A DNA stretch of 32,343 bases from RUG13409 sp045616985. GTDB taxonomy: Bacteria > Bacillota > Clostridia > Peptostreptococcales > Anaerovoracaceae. The notes beneath the pieces are model-generated. The model ran no database searches and had not been told where the DNA came from. It was given only the letters and a program-made list of their open reading frames with translations. The translations under genes were made by a program, and so were the position numbers. Positions 1-7,541 of the stretch are shown here, in pieces (the first letter of the stretch is position 1; each line of letters opens with the position of its first letter). The stretch is from positions 1-32,343 of the forward strand of contig JAZLHU010000054.1 in the NCBI GenBank assembly GCA_045616985.1. The letters are read 5' to 3'.

Positions 1-2
1 TG

Positions 3-107
3 GTTGTCCAAAACTTAAGCAAACAGCCAGCCGGTTTGAAGCTAACTTCCATGTCAGGGGAACAGACTTTCAATGAAGCAACCATTATGGTTCAACAGGA
101 AAATTAA
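3..107 (+). CDS. 3' fragment of an unknown protein (C-terminal ~34 residues)
   Basis: An open frame runs from the window edge to a TAA at 105-107 and would encode a C-terminus ending EATIMVQQEN. There is no start codon in the window, so it can only be the tail of a gene that begins upstream. I do not recognise the family and the stretch is too short for a domain call. It may be non-coding. The gap to pncB is about 140 bp and contains a promoter-like element, so it is probably not co-transcribed with pncB. Confidence 0.3.
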   Translation, partial: VVQNLSKQPAGLKLTSMSGEQTFNEATIMVQQEN

Positions 108-118
108 GAACTATTACC

Positions 119-139
119 TGATTGACACTGGGTCAATTA
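119..139. promoter_or_regulatory. Inverted repeat upstream of pncB, candidate operator
   Basis: TGATTGAC (119-126) and GTCAATTA (132-139) form an inverted repeat with one mismatch around a 5-base centre. There is no T-tract, so it is unlikely to be a terminator. A second perfect inverted repeat, GTATCT (211-216) with AGATAC (220-225), lies between the promoter and the start codon. Niacin salvage genes of Bacillota are often repressed by NiaR; whether either repeat is such a site is inference. Confidence 0.3.
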
Positions 140-162
140 TATCATGGGCTTAACCAAGCCTA

Positions 163-190
163 TTGAACGAACAAAGTTGATAATTATAGT
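163..190 (+). promoter_or_regulatory. Candidate sigma-A promoter of the pncB operon
   Basis: TTGAAC (163-168) is separated by 16 bases from TATAGT (185-190). An alternative -10, TATAAT, lies at 196-201. The surrounding DNA is AT-rich and is the only obvious promoter region before the pncB start. Confidence 0.35.
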
Positions 191-244
191 TTTATTATAA
201 TTAAGAAAGGGTATCTAAAAGATACTATACGAGGAAGTATTGAT

Positions 245-1453
245 ATGAGATTTGATCCTATAGTAATTTCGCTTTTGGATACGGACTTGTATAAATTCAA
301 TATGAATCAGGTTATATTCCATAAGCATACGAACCTGATGGGGGAGTATCATTTCAAGTGCAGAAACGAGGGCATTGTTTTTACGAAGGAAATGCTCAGC
401 GAGATCAACGAGCAGATCGATCATCTTTGTTCGCTTCGTTTTACTCAGGACGAACTTGAATATTTAAAGAGCATCAGATTTATCAAGCCCGACTATGTTG
501 AGTTTCTGCGGCTGTGGCACCCTATCAGAGATTATATAAGCCTTGAGCTTTTGGGAAACGGAGAGCTGAAGATACATATAAGCGGACCGATGTTTTCCTG
601 TATGCAGTTTGAAATCTATATTCTTGAAATAGTAAACGAGGTTTATTTCAGAACAAAGTACGATTACGCAGCACTTAAAAAAACCGCCGAAGAACGTCTT
701 GATGAAAAAATCAGAAAGCTGAACGACGGAACCTACAACTTTAATTTTGCGGAATTCGGCTGCAGAAGAAGATTTTCAAGAGAATGGGAGGATGAAGTTG
801 TAAGGCGCTTTACTTCCGAAACCCAAAAATGCGCAGGTACATCAAATGTATATCTTGCAAAAAAATATGATCTTGTTCCTATAGGAACCTATGCACACGA
901 ATATGTTCAGATGTACCAGGGTATTGATTCCATTCCTCTTGCGTACACAAATTACTATGCCATGAAGGACTGGTATCAGGAATACAGAGGGGATAACGGA
1001 ACTGCACTTTCAGATACACTCACAACGGATCTGTTCCTTCTTGATTTCGACAGATCAATGGCAAACAACTATACTGGTGTTCGTCACGACAGCGGAGACC
1101 CGTATGAGTGGGGCGAAAAGATTATCAGGCACTATGAATCCTTTGGTATAGACCCGAAATCAAAAACGCTTCTTTTCTCCGACGGACTTGATTTTGATAA
1201 GGCAGAGAAGCTTTATCAATACTTTAAGGATAAGACAAAGGTAGCCTTCGGTATCGGAACTTTTTGCAGTAACGACACCTGCGAGGAAGCATTAAACATT
1301 GTCATTAAGCTTCAGTATGTAAACGGAAGACCTGTTGCAAAGCTTTCCGATTTCGAGGAAAAAACAATGTGCTCCGATCCTGAGTATTTGAAGTACTTAA
1401 AGAGATCGGTTGAATTCAGATTAGACAGAGAGCAGGATAAATCAATTCAATGA
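245..1453 (+). CDS. pncB: Nicotinate phosphoribosyltransferase
   Basis: Converts nicotinate and PRPP to nicotinate mononucleotide, the entry step of the Preiss-Handler NAD salvage route, with ATP hydrolysis coupled through a phosphohistidine. The 402-residue length matches bacterial PncB (about 400). Visible hallmarks are the N-terminal LLDTDLYKF segment, the GTYAHE motif whose His218 aligns with the autophosphorylated histidine of enteric PncB (His219), HDSGDP at 281-286, and the FGIGT phosphate-binding loop near 338. The ATG has a GAGG ribosome binding site about 10 bases upstream. It is first in a five-gene run and overlaps the lipoprotein gene by four bases (ATGA), suggesting translational coupling. 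Cytosolic. The family call is firm. Confidence 0.95.
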   Translation: MRFDPIVISLLDTDLYKFNMNQVIFHKHTNLMGEYHFKCRNEGIVFTKEMLSEINEQIDHLCSLRFTQDELEYLKSIRFIKPDYVEFLRLWHPIRDYISLELLGNGELKIHISGPMFSCMQFEIYILEIVNEVYFRTKYDYAALKKTAEERLDEKIRKLNDGTYNFNFAEFGCRRRFSREWEDEVVRRFTSETQKCAGTSNVYLAKKYDLVPIGTYAHEYVQMYQGIDSIPLAYTNYYAMKDWYQEYRGDNGTALSDTLTTDLFLLDFDRSMANNYTGVRHDSGDPYEWGEKIIRHYESFGIDPKSKTLLFSDGLDFDKAEKLYQYFKDKTKVAFGIGTFCSNDTCEEALNIVIKLQYVNGRPVAKLSDFEEKTMCSDPEYLKYLKRSVEFRLDREQDKSIQ

Positions 1454-2190
1454 GAAAAGTATTAAGCATCCTGATCGCAATGGTAATGCTCTTATCATTT
1501 GCGGCTTGCGGAAGCAAAAAAGCTAATGAGCCAAAGTACGATGCCTCGGCAAAGTCCGAAGGCGTTATATCCCATGCTCAGTATGCGGCATCGGAAGAGG
1601 GCAGCGAGGTTACGATAGAAGCCTATGTTCAGGCAAAGCAAGGCTGGTGGAACGATTCGATCAGCGTGTTTTTGCAGGACCCGGACGGCGGATATTTTGC
1701 ATACAACATGGCATGCTCCAAAGAGGATGCGGACAAGCTTGTGCAGGGCACAAAGATAAAGGTCGTCGGACATAAGACCGAGTGGGAGGGTCAGATAAGA
1801 CTTGCAGATGCAAGCTTCAGCTTTGGAGAAGGCACATGGATCGCCGAGGCTGTTGATGTAAGTGATATACTCGGAGCAGAAGAAATAAAGAATTATCAAA
1901 ACAGTTTTGTATCCGTAAAGAATGTGACAATAGAGGCTGCGCCGAGATATAAATGGGACGGCTCCGGAATAGCCGGAGATGATATTTATTTTGATGTTTC
2001 CGTCGGCGGTGCGAAATATACTTTTATGGTTGAGTCCAGACTTTGCGGCAGAAATACAGCAGTATACAAAGCCGTACAGGAGCTTAAAGAGGGAGAAGCC
2101 GCAGACATGGAGGGCTTCCTTTATTGGTACGGGGATATTTGTCCGAATATCACAAGTGTTATTAAACGGGAGACGGAGGAAAAGAAATGA
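1450..2190 (+). CDS. Lipoprotein with probable OB-fold-like domain
   Basis: The N-terminus is a bacterial lipoprotein signal: MRKV, a hydrophobic stretch, then the lipobox LSFAAC with lipidated Cys20. The mature part (about 225 residues) contains EVTIEAYVQAKQGW and KIKVVGHKTEWEGQIRL, a pattern resembling OB-fold nucleic-acid-binding-like domains found in secreted proteins; that resemblance is by eye only. Function unknown. It overlaps pncB upstream and the DUF362 gene downstream by four bases each, so it is translated as part of the operon although its product is anchored outside the membrane. A possible role is in taking up or sensing an extracellular substrate, but nothing in the sequence shows this. 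Confidence 0.85.
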   Translation: MRKVLSILIAMVMLLSFAACGSKKANEPKYDASAKSEGVISHAQYAASEEGSEVTIEAYVQAKQGWWNDSISVFLQDPDGGYFAYNMACSKEDADKLVQGTKIKVVGHKTEWEGQIRLADASFSFGEGTWIAEAVDVSDILGAEEIKNYQNSFVSVKNVTIEAAPRYKWDGSGIAGDDIYFDVSVGGAKYTFMVESRLCGRNTAVYKAVQELKEGEAADMEGFLYWYGDICPNITSVIKRETEEKK

Positions 2191-3326
2191 GCAAATCAAT
2201 CGTTGCGCTTATTCCCTGCGACAAGTACGATGAAGAGCTTGTCTGCGAAGGAGTAAAAAAGGGAATAGAACTTATCGGAGGCCTTCGCTCTGTCATCAAA
2301 CAAAACGAAAGAGTGTTGGTAAAACCAAATCTTCTTGCCGCAGCACAGCCATCCAAGGCTGTAACAACACATCCTGCGGTTTTCGGTGCTGTACTTAAAG
2401 TCCTTCAGGAGGAAGCATACGAAAATGTTGTATATGGTGACAGCAGCGGAGTTTCGGCATCAAGTAAGGATAAGCCGGCAGATGTTTGCGGTTTAAGCGA
2501 AGTTGCGGAAAAATACAATATTAAATTTGGAGATTTTCAAACGGCAGCTCCTGTTGAGTTTTCTGGCGGAGTGGCTGCAAAAAAGTTTGTTCTTTGCAAG
2601 GAGGCTTCAGATGCTGATGCAATCATAAGTGTTTGCAAGATGAAAACTCACGCTCTTACCAAAATTACCGGCGCTGTTAAAAATCAGTACGGATGCATCT
2701 TTTCGGGAAATAAAGCATTAGGCCATGCAAAATATCCTAATGCCAAGGCATTCTCTCAGATGCTTGTGGATATCAACAATTACCTTAAGCCAAGACTTTT
2801 TATAATGGACGGAATAATTGCAATGGAAGGCAACGGCCCGGGATCGGGAGACCCAACACCAATGAGGGTGCTTCTTGTATCCAAAGACCCTGTTGCATTG
2901 GACAGCGTATTTGCAAGACTCGTTAATCTTAATCCTCTGCTTGTTCCGACTATAGTTGCCGGAGAAAAACAGGGCCTCGGAAATTCAAAATATTCCGATA
3001 TTTCGATTATTACTCCGGACGGAGAAATAAGTGCTGATGAGGCGTTCTCAAAATACGGAAATCCAAACTTTAACGTGGACAGAAAAAAACGGGAATTCTG
3101 GAAGCTGTCTTCGCTCTTTGCAAAGCACAGACAGCCAAAGCACAAACCGGTTGCCAACCTTGATAAATGCATAGGCTGCGGTATTTGCCAGGAGGCATGT
3201 CCTGTAGACGGAAAAGCAGTTCATTCCGGACACGGCAAAAAAGCAGAATACGATTATACAAAATGCATTCGCTGTTATTGCTGTCAGGAGATGTGTCCAG
3301 AAAAGGCAATCACAAGACAAGAATAG
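2187..3326 (+). CDS. DUF362 domain protein with two [4Fe-4S] ferredoxin motifs
   Basis: Residues about 1-300 match the DUF362 family (VLVKPNLL near the N-terminus, then KMKTHALTKITGAVKNQYGC). The C-terminus carries two classical cluster motifs: CIGCGICQEACP with Cys328, 331, 334 and 338, and CIRCYCCQEMCP with Cys360, 363, 366 and 370 plus an extra Cys365. The protein is therefore a likely iron-sulfur electron-transfer or redox enzyme in the cytoplasm. DUF362 has no settled reaction. It starts inside the stop of the lipoprotein gene (ATGA overlap) and is followed after 20 bases by the TS-fold gene. The association suggests a reductive step in the same pathway, but that is inference. Confidence 0.88.
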   Translation: MSKSIVALIPCDKYDEELVCEGVKKGIELIGGLRSVIKQNERVLVKPNLLAAAQPSKAVTTHPAVFGAVLKVLQEEAYENVVYGDSSGVSASSKDKPADVCGLSEVAEKYNIKFGDFQTAAPVEFSGGVAAKKFVLCKEASDADAIISVCKMKTHALTKITGAVKNQYGCIFSGNKALGHAKYPNAKAFSQMLVDINNYLKPRLFIMDGIIAMEGNGPGSGDPTPMRVLLVSKDPVALDSVFARLVNLNPLLVPTIVAGEKQGLGNSKYSDISIITPDGEISADEAFSKYGNPNFNVDRKKREFWKLSSLFAKHRQPKHKPVANLDKCIGCGICQEACPVDGKAVHSGHGKKAEYDYTKCIRCYCCQEMCPEKAITRQE

Positions 3327-3346
3327 ACCAAAGAAAGAGGATAAAA

Positions 3347-4093
3347 ATGAAAGAAGTACTTGTAAAAGGAAAAGGCCTTCCTGAAAGCTATCACAAGGCA
3401 TTGCAGGCGCTTTATGAAGAAGGGCAGCTTTGTGATTGTGCAGATTGGAATACAACTCAAAAGGAGCTTTCAATGACTATGTTTGTTGAAGAACCTCTTT
3501 CCGAGCCGCGCATCTCAAAGCTCTTTATAGGAGGGCCCGAAGAGCTTGAACAGTATCGTCAGGAAATGCTTTACGGCATCTTAGACTTTGAGGTTGCAAG
3601 GGGCAACTGGGCATATACGTATCACCAAAGATATGAGGACCAGATTCCTTTTGTTATTGAGGATTTAAAAAGAAACCCAAGCTCCAGAAGGGCGGTTATG
3701 CTTGTCAGAGATAAAAGCGCTGACATGGGAAGCGAAGACCCTGCCTGCCTTCAGCACATTCAGTATTTTGTAAGAAACGGCAAGCTTGACTGCGAAATAC
3801 TTTTCCGTTCCAACGATGCCTGCAAGGCAAGCTTTATGAATGCCTTTGCTCTTATCTGTCTTCAGGAAATGATAGCAAAAGAATTGGGTCTTGAGGTTGG
3901 AACCTATACACACAGAGCAAACAGCTTCCATTGCTACGAAAAAGACTTCGGGCTTCTTGAAGGATATTGCAAAAGACTGTCTGCAAACGATCCCGATGAC
4001 GTTACCTACGATTATGAAGACGGCTGGAAGGATATGATGGAAGCAGCACAGGACGATATCAAAGCACGTACGGAAGAGCTTAAGAACAGATAA
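3347..4093 (+). CDS. Thymidylate-synthase-fold enzyme (non-canonical, 248 aa)
   Basis: Start chosen at the ATG preceded by AAAGAGG (3334-3340); a longer in-frame reading from 3167 would overlap the ferredoxin motifs of the previous gene. The active-site spacing of thymidylate synthase is preserved: Cys134 (nucleophile; E. coli Cys146), Arg154-Ser-x-Asp157 (E. coli Arg166-Asp169), Asn165 (E. coli Asn177) and His195-x-Tyr197 (E. coli His207, Tyr209), all at identical intervals. SSRRAV near residue 113 fits the phosphate-binding arginine pair. Asn rather than Asp at 165 favours a uracil over a cytosine nucleotide, by analogy with dCMP hydroxymethylases. The N-terminal third and the C-terminus differ from canonical ThyA. 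It may methylate or hydroxymethylate dUMP or another pyrimidine nucleotide. Its stop overlaps the next ATG (TAATG). Confidence 0.8.
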   Translation: MKEVLVKGKGLPESYHKALQALYEEGQLCDCADWNTTQKELSMTMFVEEPLSEPRISKLFIGGPEELEQYRQEMLYGILDFEVARGNWAYTYHQRYEDQIPFVIEDLKRNPSSRRAVMLVRDKSADMGSEDPACLQHIQYFVRNGKLDCEILFRSNDACKASFMNAFALICLQEMIAKELGLEVGTYTHRANSFHCYEKDFGLLEGYCKRLSANDPDDVTYDYEDGWKDMMEAAQDDIKARTEELKNR

Positions 4094-4875
4094 TGAAATA
4101 CAACGAATGTCATGGGCACATAGCCTTTGGGGAAAAAACGATAGATGAAAAACTCGCTATGCTGAAAAAAGCAGGTGTGACATATTGGAGAGACGGAGGA
4201 GACCCCGAAGGCATCGGCGCCAGACACAAATGGGAGATAATGGACTTCGGAATCAAATTTGTAACTCCCGTTTATGCTATTTATAAAGAGAATCTGTACG
4301 GAAAGTACCTTGGCCAGCCCTACGAAGATATGACGGGCTATAAGCTGGCTTTAAGAGTTGCCAAATACGGCGGAGCGGATTTTATTAAGCTTGTCCTTTC
4401 GGGGATCGCATCCTTTAAGGAGCCGGGAAAAATCATCGGCGGAGCTGTTCCCGAAAACGAGATAAGAGAGATGATAAAAATAGCCCATGCAGAAGGGATG
4501 CCTGTAATGGCACACTGCAACGGAGCCGAAACAATAAAGATAGCCATTGATGCGGGAATAGATTCCCTGGAGCATGGTATATTCATAGATGATGAAGGAA
4601 TAGAAATGCTTTCCGTATCAGACTGTGTTTGGGTTCCGACAATCACCGCAATTGCGAGTGAAGAAATCCGGGCGGCACATTGTCTGAGCGTTGAAAAGGC
4701 AAATACCAAAGGCGTTAAAATCGCCTGCGGCTCCGACAGCGGCGCGTCCGGCTGCGAGCTTGGCAAAAGCACCGCAAATGAATATAAAGCTCTTTCGGAC
4801 TGCGGTCTTGAAGATGTGCAGATCACAAGAGCTGATGAATTGATTAAAACAAAATTCAGCAAATACAAATTCTAA
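4093..4875 (+). CDS. Amidohydrolase superfamily protein (metal-dependent hydrolase)
   Basis: The metal ligands of a binuclear amidohydrolase are in order: His7-Gly-His9, Lys99 (candidate carboxylated lysine, FIKLVLSG), His141 (MAHCNG), His161 (LEHG) and Asp215 (GSDSG). At 260 residues it is short for the superfamily (commonly 380-450) because the usual N-terminal beta-sandwich segment is absent; translation starts almost directly at the HxH strand. The ATG overlaps the stop of the TS-fold gene by one base, which makes coupling likely. The substrate cannot be read from sequence; a cyclic amide, such as a pyrimidine-ring product, would fit the neighbour but is speculation. A strong terminator follows, so this is the last gene of the operon. 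Confidence 0.85.
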   Translation: MKYNECHGHIAFGEKTIDEKLAMLKKAGVTYWRDGGDPEGIGARHKWEIMDFGIKFVTPVYAIYKENLYGKYLGQPYEDMTGYKLALRVAKYGGADFIKLVLSGIASFKEPGKIIGGAVPENEIREMIKIAHAEGMPVMAHCNGAETIKIAIDAGIDSLEHGIFIDDEGIEMLSVSDCVWVPTITAIASEEIRAAHCLSVEKANTKGVKIACGSDSGASGCELGKSTANEYKALSDCGLEDVQITRADELIKTKFSKYKF

Positions 4876-4921
4876 AAATGGAAAGGTCATGAAAAAGCAC
4901 TATTTCAAAAGAATAATATTG

Positions 4922-4966
4922 AAAACAACCATTGGGTGTCGAAATACAACCAATGGTTGTTTTTTT
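4922..4966 (+). terminator. Rho-independent terminator of the pncB operon
   Basis: A 14-bp perfect stem AAAACAACCATTGG (4922-4935) with CCAATGGTTGTTTT (4950-4963) runs into a T-tract. Its A-rich left side could also stop transcription from the other strand. Confidence 0.9.
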
Positions 4967-5100
4967 ATTTTGGTTCATTTTACATTACTATTGAGTTAAT
5001 AAATGAATTTAGTGTAAATGGTAATCTAAATATGTAGGTTTTCGGCGCTCAAAAACGGAAGTTAGTTTTGCAATCGAGCATTGGAATTCAGGGTTGTAAA

Positions 5101-5175
5101 AAATGCGATTATATAGTAATATACGTGTATGAAAAATGCGATTATATGTTTTTTTGTATGAAAATAAAATGCGAT
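5101..5175 (+). repeat. Three AAATGCGAT repeats at exact 33-bp spacing
   Basis: AAATGCGAT occurs at 5101, 5134 and 5167; the first two copies extend to AAATGCGATTATAT. GTATGAAAA precedes copies 2 and 3. The exact 33-bp period is three helical turns, so all copies face the same side of DNA. They lie between the pncB-operon terminator and the start of the DUF4143 ATPase. The frame is open through them (repeated KCDY), but it lacks a ribosome binding site at its first ATG and is probably non-coding. The rest of 4967-5181 shows nothing else that I can name. Confidence 0.7.
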
Positions 5176-5181
5176 GAGGTG

Positions 5182-6516
5182 ATGAAATTGTTTAGGCGCA
5201 AAATATATGATCAGTTGCTGCAATGGAAAAATGAATCTGATGGTAAAACAGCTTTGTTGATAGAGGGTGCAAGGAGGATTGGTAAATCCACCATTGCAGA
5301 GGCTTTTGCAAAAAACGAATATGAAAGCTATATTTTGATTGATTTTGCAGAAGCGGGGAACGAAATAATAGAGTTATTTGATGATATATCTGATTTGAAT
5401 TATCTTTTTTTGCAGTTGCAGCTGAAATATAAGGTAGATTTGCATGAGCGCAATTCACTAATTATTTTTGACGAGGTACAGCTATGTCCCCGTGCAAGGC
5501 AGGCAATAAAAGCACTTGTAAAAGATCATCGGTACGACTATATCGAAACCGGTTCTCTTATATCCATTAAGAAAAACATCAAAAATATTCGAATACCGAG
5601 CGAAGAACGTAAAATAAGCATGTACCCTATGGATTACGAGGAATTTTTATGGGCATTAGGCGATGAGGTTACCTTTCCGTTACTAAAACAGTGTTTTGAA
5701 AACGGAAGAAGTTTAGGAGATCAGGAAAACAGAAGACAACTGAGACGTTTTAGATTGTATATGCTTGTTGGGGGAATGCCGCAGGCAGTGGAGGCATATA
5801 TACAGACAAATAATTTTAAAGACGTAGACCAAATTAAAAGGGACATTTTGAATCTATATGAATCAGACCTTAGGAAAATTGATCAAACAGGATGTCTATC
5901 GTTGTTGTTTAATGCAATCCCGGCACAACTTAATACAAATGCGTCAAGATATCAAGCCTCTTCTGTAATAGGTAATTTAAGTTCAGAGAGAATACTGGAA
6001 TATGTTGCTGAGCTTGAAGATTCTAAAGCAGTACTTGTTTCATATCATGCCAACGACCCAAATGCAGGGATGTCTAATACTAAGAATTTATCAAGATTTA
6101 AAATGTATTTAAGTGACACCGGTTTATTTACGACATTGATGTTTAAAGATAAAGATTTTACGGAAAATGTAATATACGAAAAGTTGTTAAGTGATAAGTT
6201 GTCCGCGAATTTGGGATATCTATATGAGAACATCGTGGCTCAAATTATTGCATTTAAAGGCAACGGTCTATTTTACTACACAATGTTTAATAATGTCTCG
6301 AGACATAATTACGAAATAGATTTTCTTTTATCAGAAAGGGATAAGATATGTCCGATAGAAGTAAAATCATCCGGATATATGACACATAAATCGCTCGATG
6401 TATTTTCGGAAAAATATTCAGGCAGAATTTTACGAAAATATCTTGTGTCTACAAAGGATTTGAATAGAGATAAAGATATTTTAAGATTGCCGATTTACAT
6501 GGTTCCATTTCTTTAG
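5182..6516 (+). CDS. AAA-type ATPase with DUF4143 domain
   Basis: A P-loop ATPase of the AAA_14/DUF4143 type, about 444 residues, a usual length. Walker A is GARRIGKST (residues 29-37) and Walker B is LIIFDEVQL (Asp97-Glu98). The C-terminal part has the nuclease-like pattern Asp380...Glu393-Val-Lys395 (YEIDFLL and PIEVKSS), a PD-(D/E)xK-type core seen in DUF4143 proteins. Start: ATG 5182 is used, but TTG 5188 has better spacing from GAGGTGAT, so the true start may be six bases later. The family's role is uncertain; it is scattered across genomes and has been suggested to act in defence or mobile-element biology. It stands alone behind the 33-bp repeats and is more AT-rich than the core genes on either side, which suggests horizontal gain. 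Confidence 0.88.
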   Translation: MKLFRRKIYDQLLQWKNESDGKTALLIEGARRIGKSTIAEAFAKNEYESYILIDFAEAGNEIIELFDDISDLNYLFLQLQLKYKVDLHERNSLIIFDEVQLCPRARQAIKALVKDHRYDYIETGSLISIKKNIKNIRIPSEERKISMYPMDYEEFLWALGDEVTFPLLKQCFENGRSLGDQENRRQLRRFRLYMLVGGMPQAVEAYIQTNNFKDVDQIKRDILNLYESDLRKIDQTGCLSLLFNAIPAQLNTNASRYQASSVIGNLSSERILEYVAELEDSKAVLVSYHANDPNAGMSNTKNLSRFKMYLSDTGLFTTLMFKDKDFTENVIYEKLLSDKLSANLGYLYENIVAQIIAFKGNGLFYYTMFNNVSRHNYEIDFLLSERDKICPIEVKSSGYMTHKSLDVFSEKYSGRILRKYLVSTKDLNRDKDILRLPIYMVPFL

Positions 6517-6522
6517 GACAAA

Positions 6523-6548
6523 TACTTATAACTCCTAAATAATGTTGG
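6523..6548. repeat. Left copy of 26-bp inverted repeat bordering the accessory block
   Basis: The reverse complement of this segment matches 12548-12573 at 23 of 26 positions (shared CCAACATTATTT and GAGTTATAAG). Weaker similarity continues outward to a shared ATATCG. It begins seven bases after the stop codon of the DUF4143 gene. Confidence 0.65.
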
Positions 6549-6560
6549 CGTAAGATATTA

Positions 6561-6588
6561 ACGATATTTCGGGGTAAAACTTGTTTTT
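6561..6588 (+). repeat. Copy 1 of a dispersed intergenic repeat
   Basis: ACGATATTTCGGG followed directly by GTAAAACTTGTTTTT. The same two blocks recur at 10511-10545, with one mismatch and a 7-base insertion between them. Same orientation in both places. Confidence 0.6.
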
Positions 6589-6622
6589 CCGATTTGATTT
6601 TTATTATTTTCAAAAAAGAAGA

Positions 6623-6657
6623 CAAAAAAAGAGCCCAGAGCAATTACTCTGGGCTCT
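6623..6657 (-). terminator. Terminator of the minus-strand small-gene pair
   Basis: Stem GAGCCCAGAG (6631-6640) with CTCTGGGCTC (6647-6656). On the minus strand the stem is followed by a run of seven Ts (AAAAAAA at 6624-6630 on the plus strand). It begins ten bases after the stop of the 173-residue gene. Confidence 0.88.
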
Positions 6658-6665
6658 TCGTTAGA

Positions 6666-7187
6666 TTAGCTTAGGTTCTCTGCTATTCGCACAATGTCGT
6701 AAAAATACTTGGCTTTGTGCGCACCTTCAATATTAGAATAAATGGTAACATCCATTTCATCTAATTCATTAAGCAAAGTTAATAGAGAATCATAATCATT
6801 ATCCTCACATAAGTCTTCAATGCCACCGATAACAAGGATGTCGTTCACTTCTATTGTTGATAAAAGTGTTTCAATAGCATAATCCCGATCATCATTCTCT
6901 TCAATTACTACTATTTCTTCTTCAGGTACATTAAATGAATAGGCTTCATTTTCGGCCAGATCAGCATTTTTATAACGATTCAAATAAACAATTATTTTTC
7001 CTTCGTTATCATCATCCATAATCTTTGCAACATCATTACCGTTTTCATCTTGAATGTACGGATGATAAAACATTAAGCCGTGCATACCTTCAACGAGTTG
7101 TAACCCGATAGAAAGCTTTGCTTTATGTATTTTTTCTAAAAGAGAATAAAATTCACAACTGATTTCTTTGTTACTCTTTTTAGGCAT
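6666..7187 (-). CDS. Hypothetical acidic protein (173 aa)
   Basis: Starts MPKKSNKEIS behind a strong AAAGGAGG site and ends just before a good terminator, so it is very likely a real gene. The sequence is strongly acidic (NDVAKIMDDDNEG, EENDDRD, EDLCEDNDYD), has no membrane segment or signal peptide, and no catalytic motif that I recognise. The order of hydrophobic strands and helices in the second half (ILVIGGIEDLC, DVTIYSNIEG) looks like an alpha/beta domain, possibly a degenerate nucleotide-binding or resolvase-like fold, but this is only an impression. It lies 17 bases after a 61-residue gene on the same strand, and the two probably form an operon. It carries fewer of the G/C-ending codons used by the core genes. 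Function unknown. Confidence 0.7.
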   Translation of the reverse strand: MPKKSNKEISCEFYSLLEKIHKAKLSIGLQLVEGMHGLMFYHPYIQDENGNDVAKIMDDDNEGKIIVYLNRYKNADLAENEAYSFNVPEEEIVVIEENDDRDYAIETLLSTIEVNDILVIGGIEDLCEDNDYDSLLTLLNELDEMDVTIYSNIEGAHKAKYFYDIVRIAENLS

Positions 7188-7204
7188 AGCCTTTGCCTCC
7201 TTTC

Positions 7205-7390
7205 CTAAACCTTATTTTCAGGTTCTTCGTACTTAATTTCAATTAACACGGTTTCATTATCGATGACTCGATACGTTATTGAAGTGTTGAAAATCAAATC
7301 TTCGATGGTTCTCAACATTGTTGAAGTACGAATATCCACAGGTACAACAAAAGATAATTCACCTGCGGCAATACTATTTGTAAGTTTCAT
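7205..7390 (-). CDS. Hypothetical small protein (61 aa)
   Basis: MKLTNSIAAGELSF... is preceded on the minus strand by AAAGGGGTGA, a good ribosome binding site, and its stop is 17 bases before the start of the 173-residue gene. The sequence is mixed with alternating hydrophobic residues (LSFVVPVDIRTS, TVLIEIKYEEPE), suggesting a small beta-rich fold; no signal peptide or Cys motif. I do not recognise the family. The close spacing suggests that the two products act together, for example as a pair of interacting small proteins, but no function can be assigned. Confidence 0.6.
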   Translation of the reverse strand: MKLTNSIAAGELSFVVPVDIRTSTMLRTIEDLIFNTSITYRVIDNETVLIEIKYEEPENKV

Positions 7391-7450
7391 ATTTGCTCAC
7401 CCCTTTCCGTGGCGTAGTATTTTTAAACGAGCGCCCACATACTCGTATGC

Positions 7451-7480
7451 TGACATTTTGTCAGGGTACCTGTTGGTACC
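7451..7480 (-). promoter_or_regulatory. Cluster of short palindromes upstream of the small-gene pair
   Basis: TGACATTTTGTCA (7451-7463, TGACA/TGTCA arms) is followed at once by two GGTACC palindromes (7465-7470 and 7475-7480) ten bases apart. They lie 60-90 bases before the 61-residue gene on the minus strand, a normal position for operators. No clear -35/-10 pair was found next to them. Confidence 0.35.
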
Positions 7481-7541
7481 TATGTTAAATATATTAATTT
7501 TTGTTCCTATCAATTTTTAACTGTAGTCATAATTTTTATAA

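Noticed and set aside
1495..2199. Minus-strand ORF of 234 codons opposite the lipoprotein gene
   Set aside because: Shadow of a gene that has a lipobox, overlapping operon neighbours and a matching frame.
3167..3346. Longer start for the TS-fold gene
   Set aside because: It would overlap the two ferredoxin motifs of the DUF362 gene; a good ribosome binding site precedes 3347.
5068..5181. N-terminal extension of the DUF4143 ATPase with KCDY repeats
   Set aside because: The peptide repeat mirrors the 33-bp DNA repeat, the first ATG has no ribosome binding site, and family members begin at the RRKIYDQLL segment.
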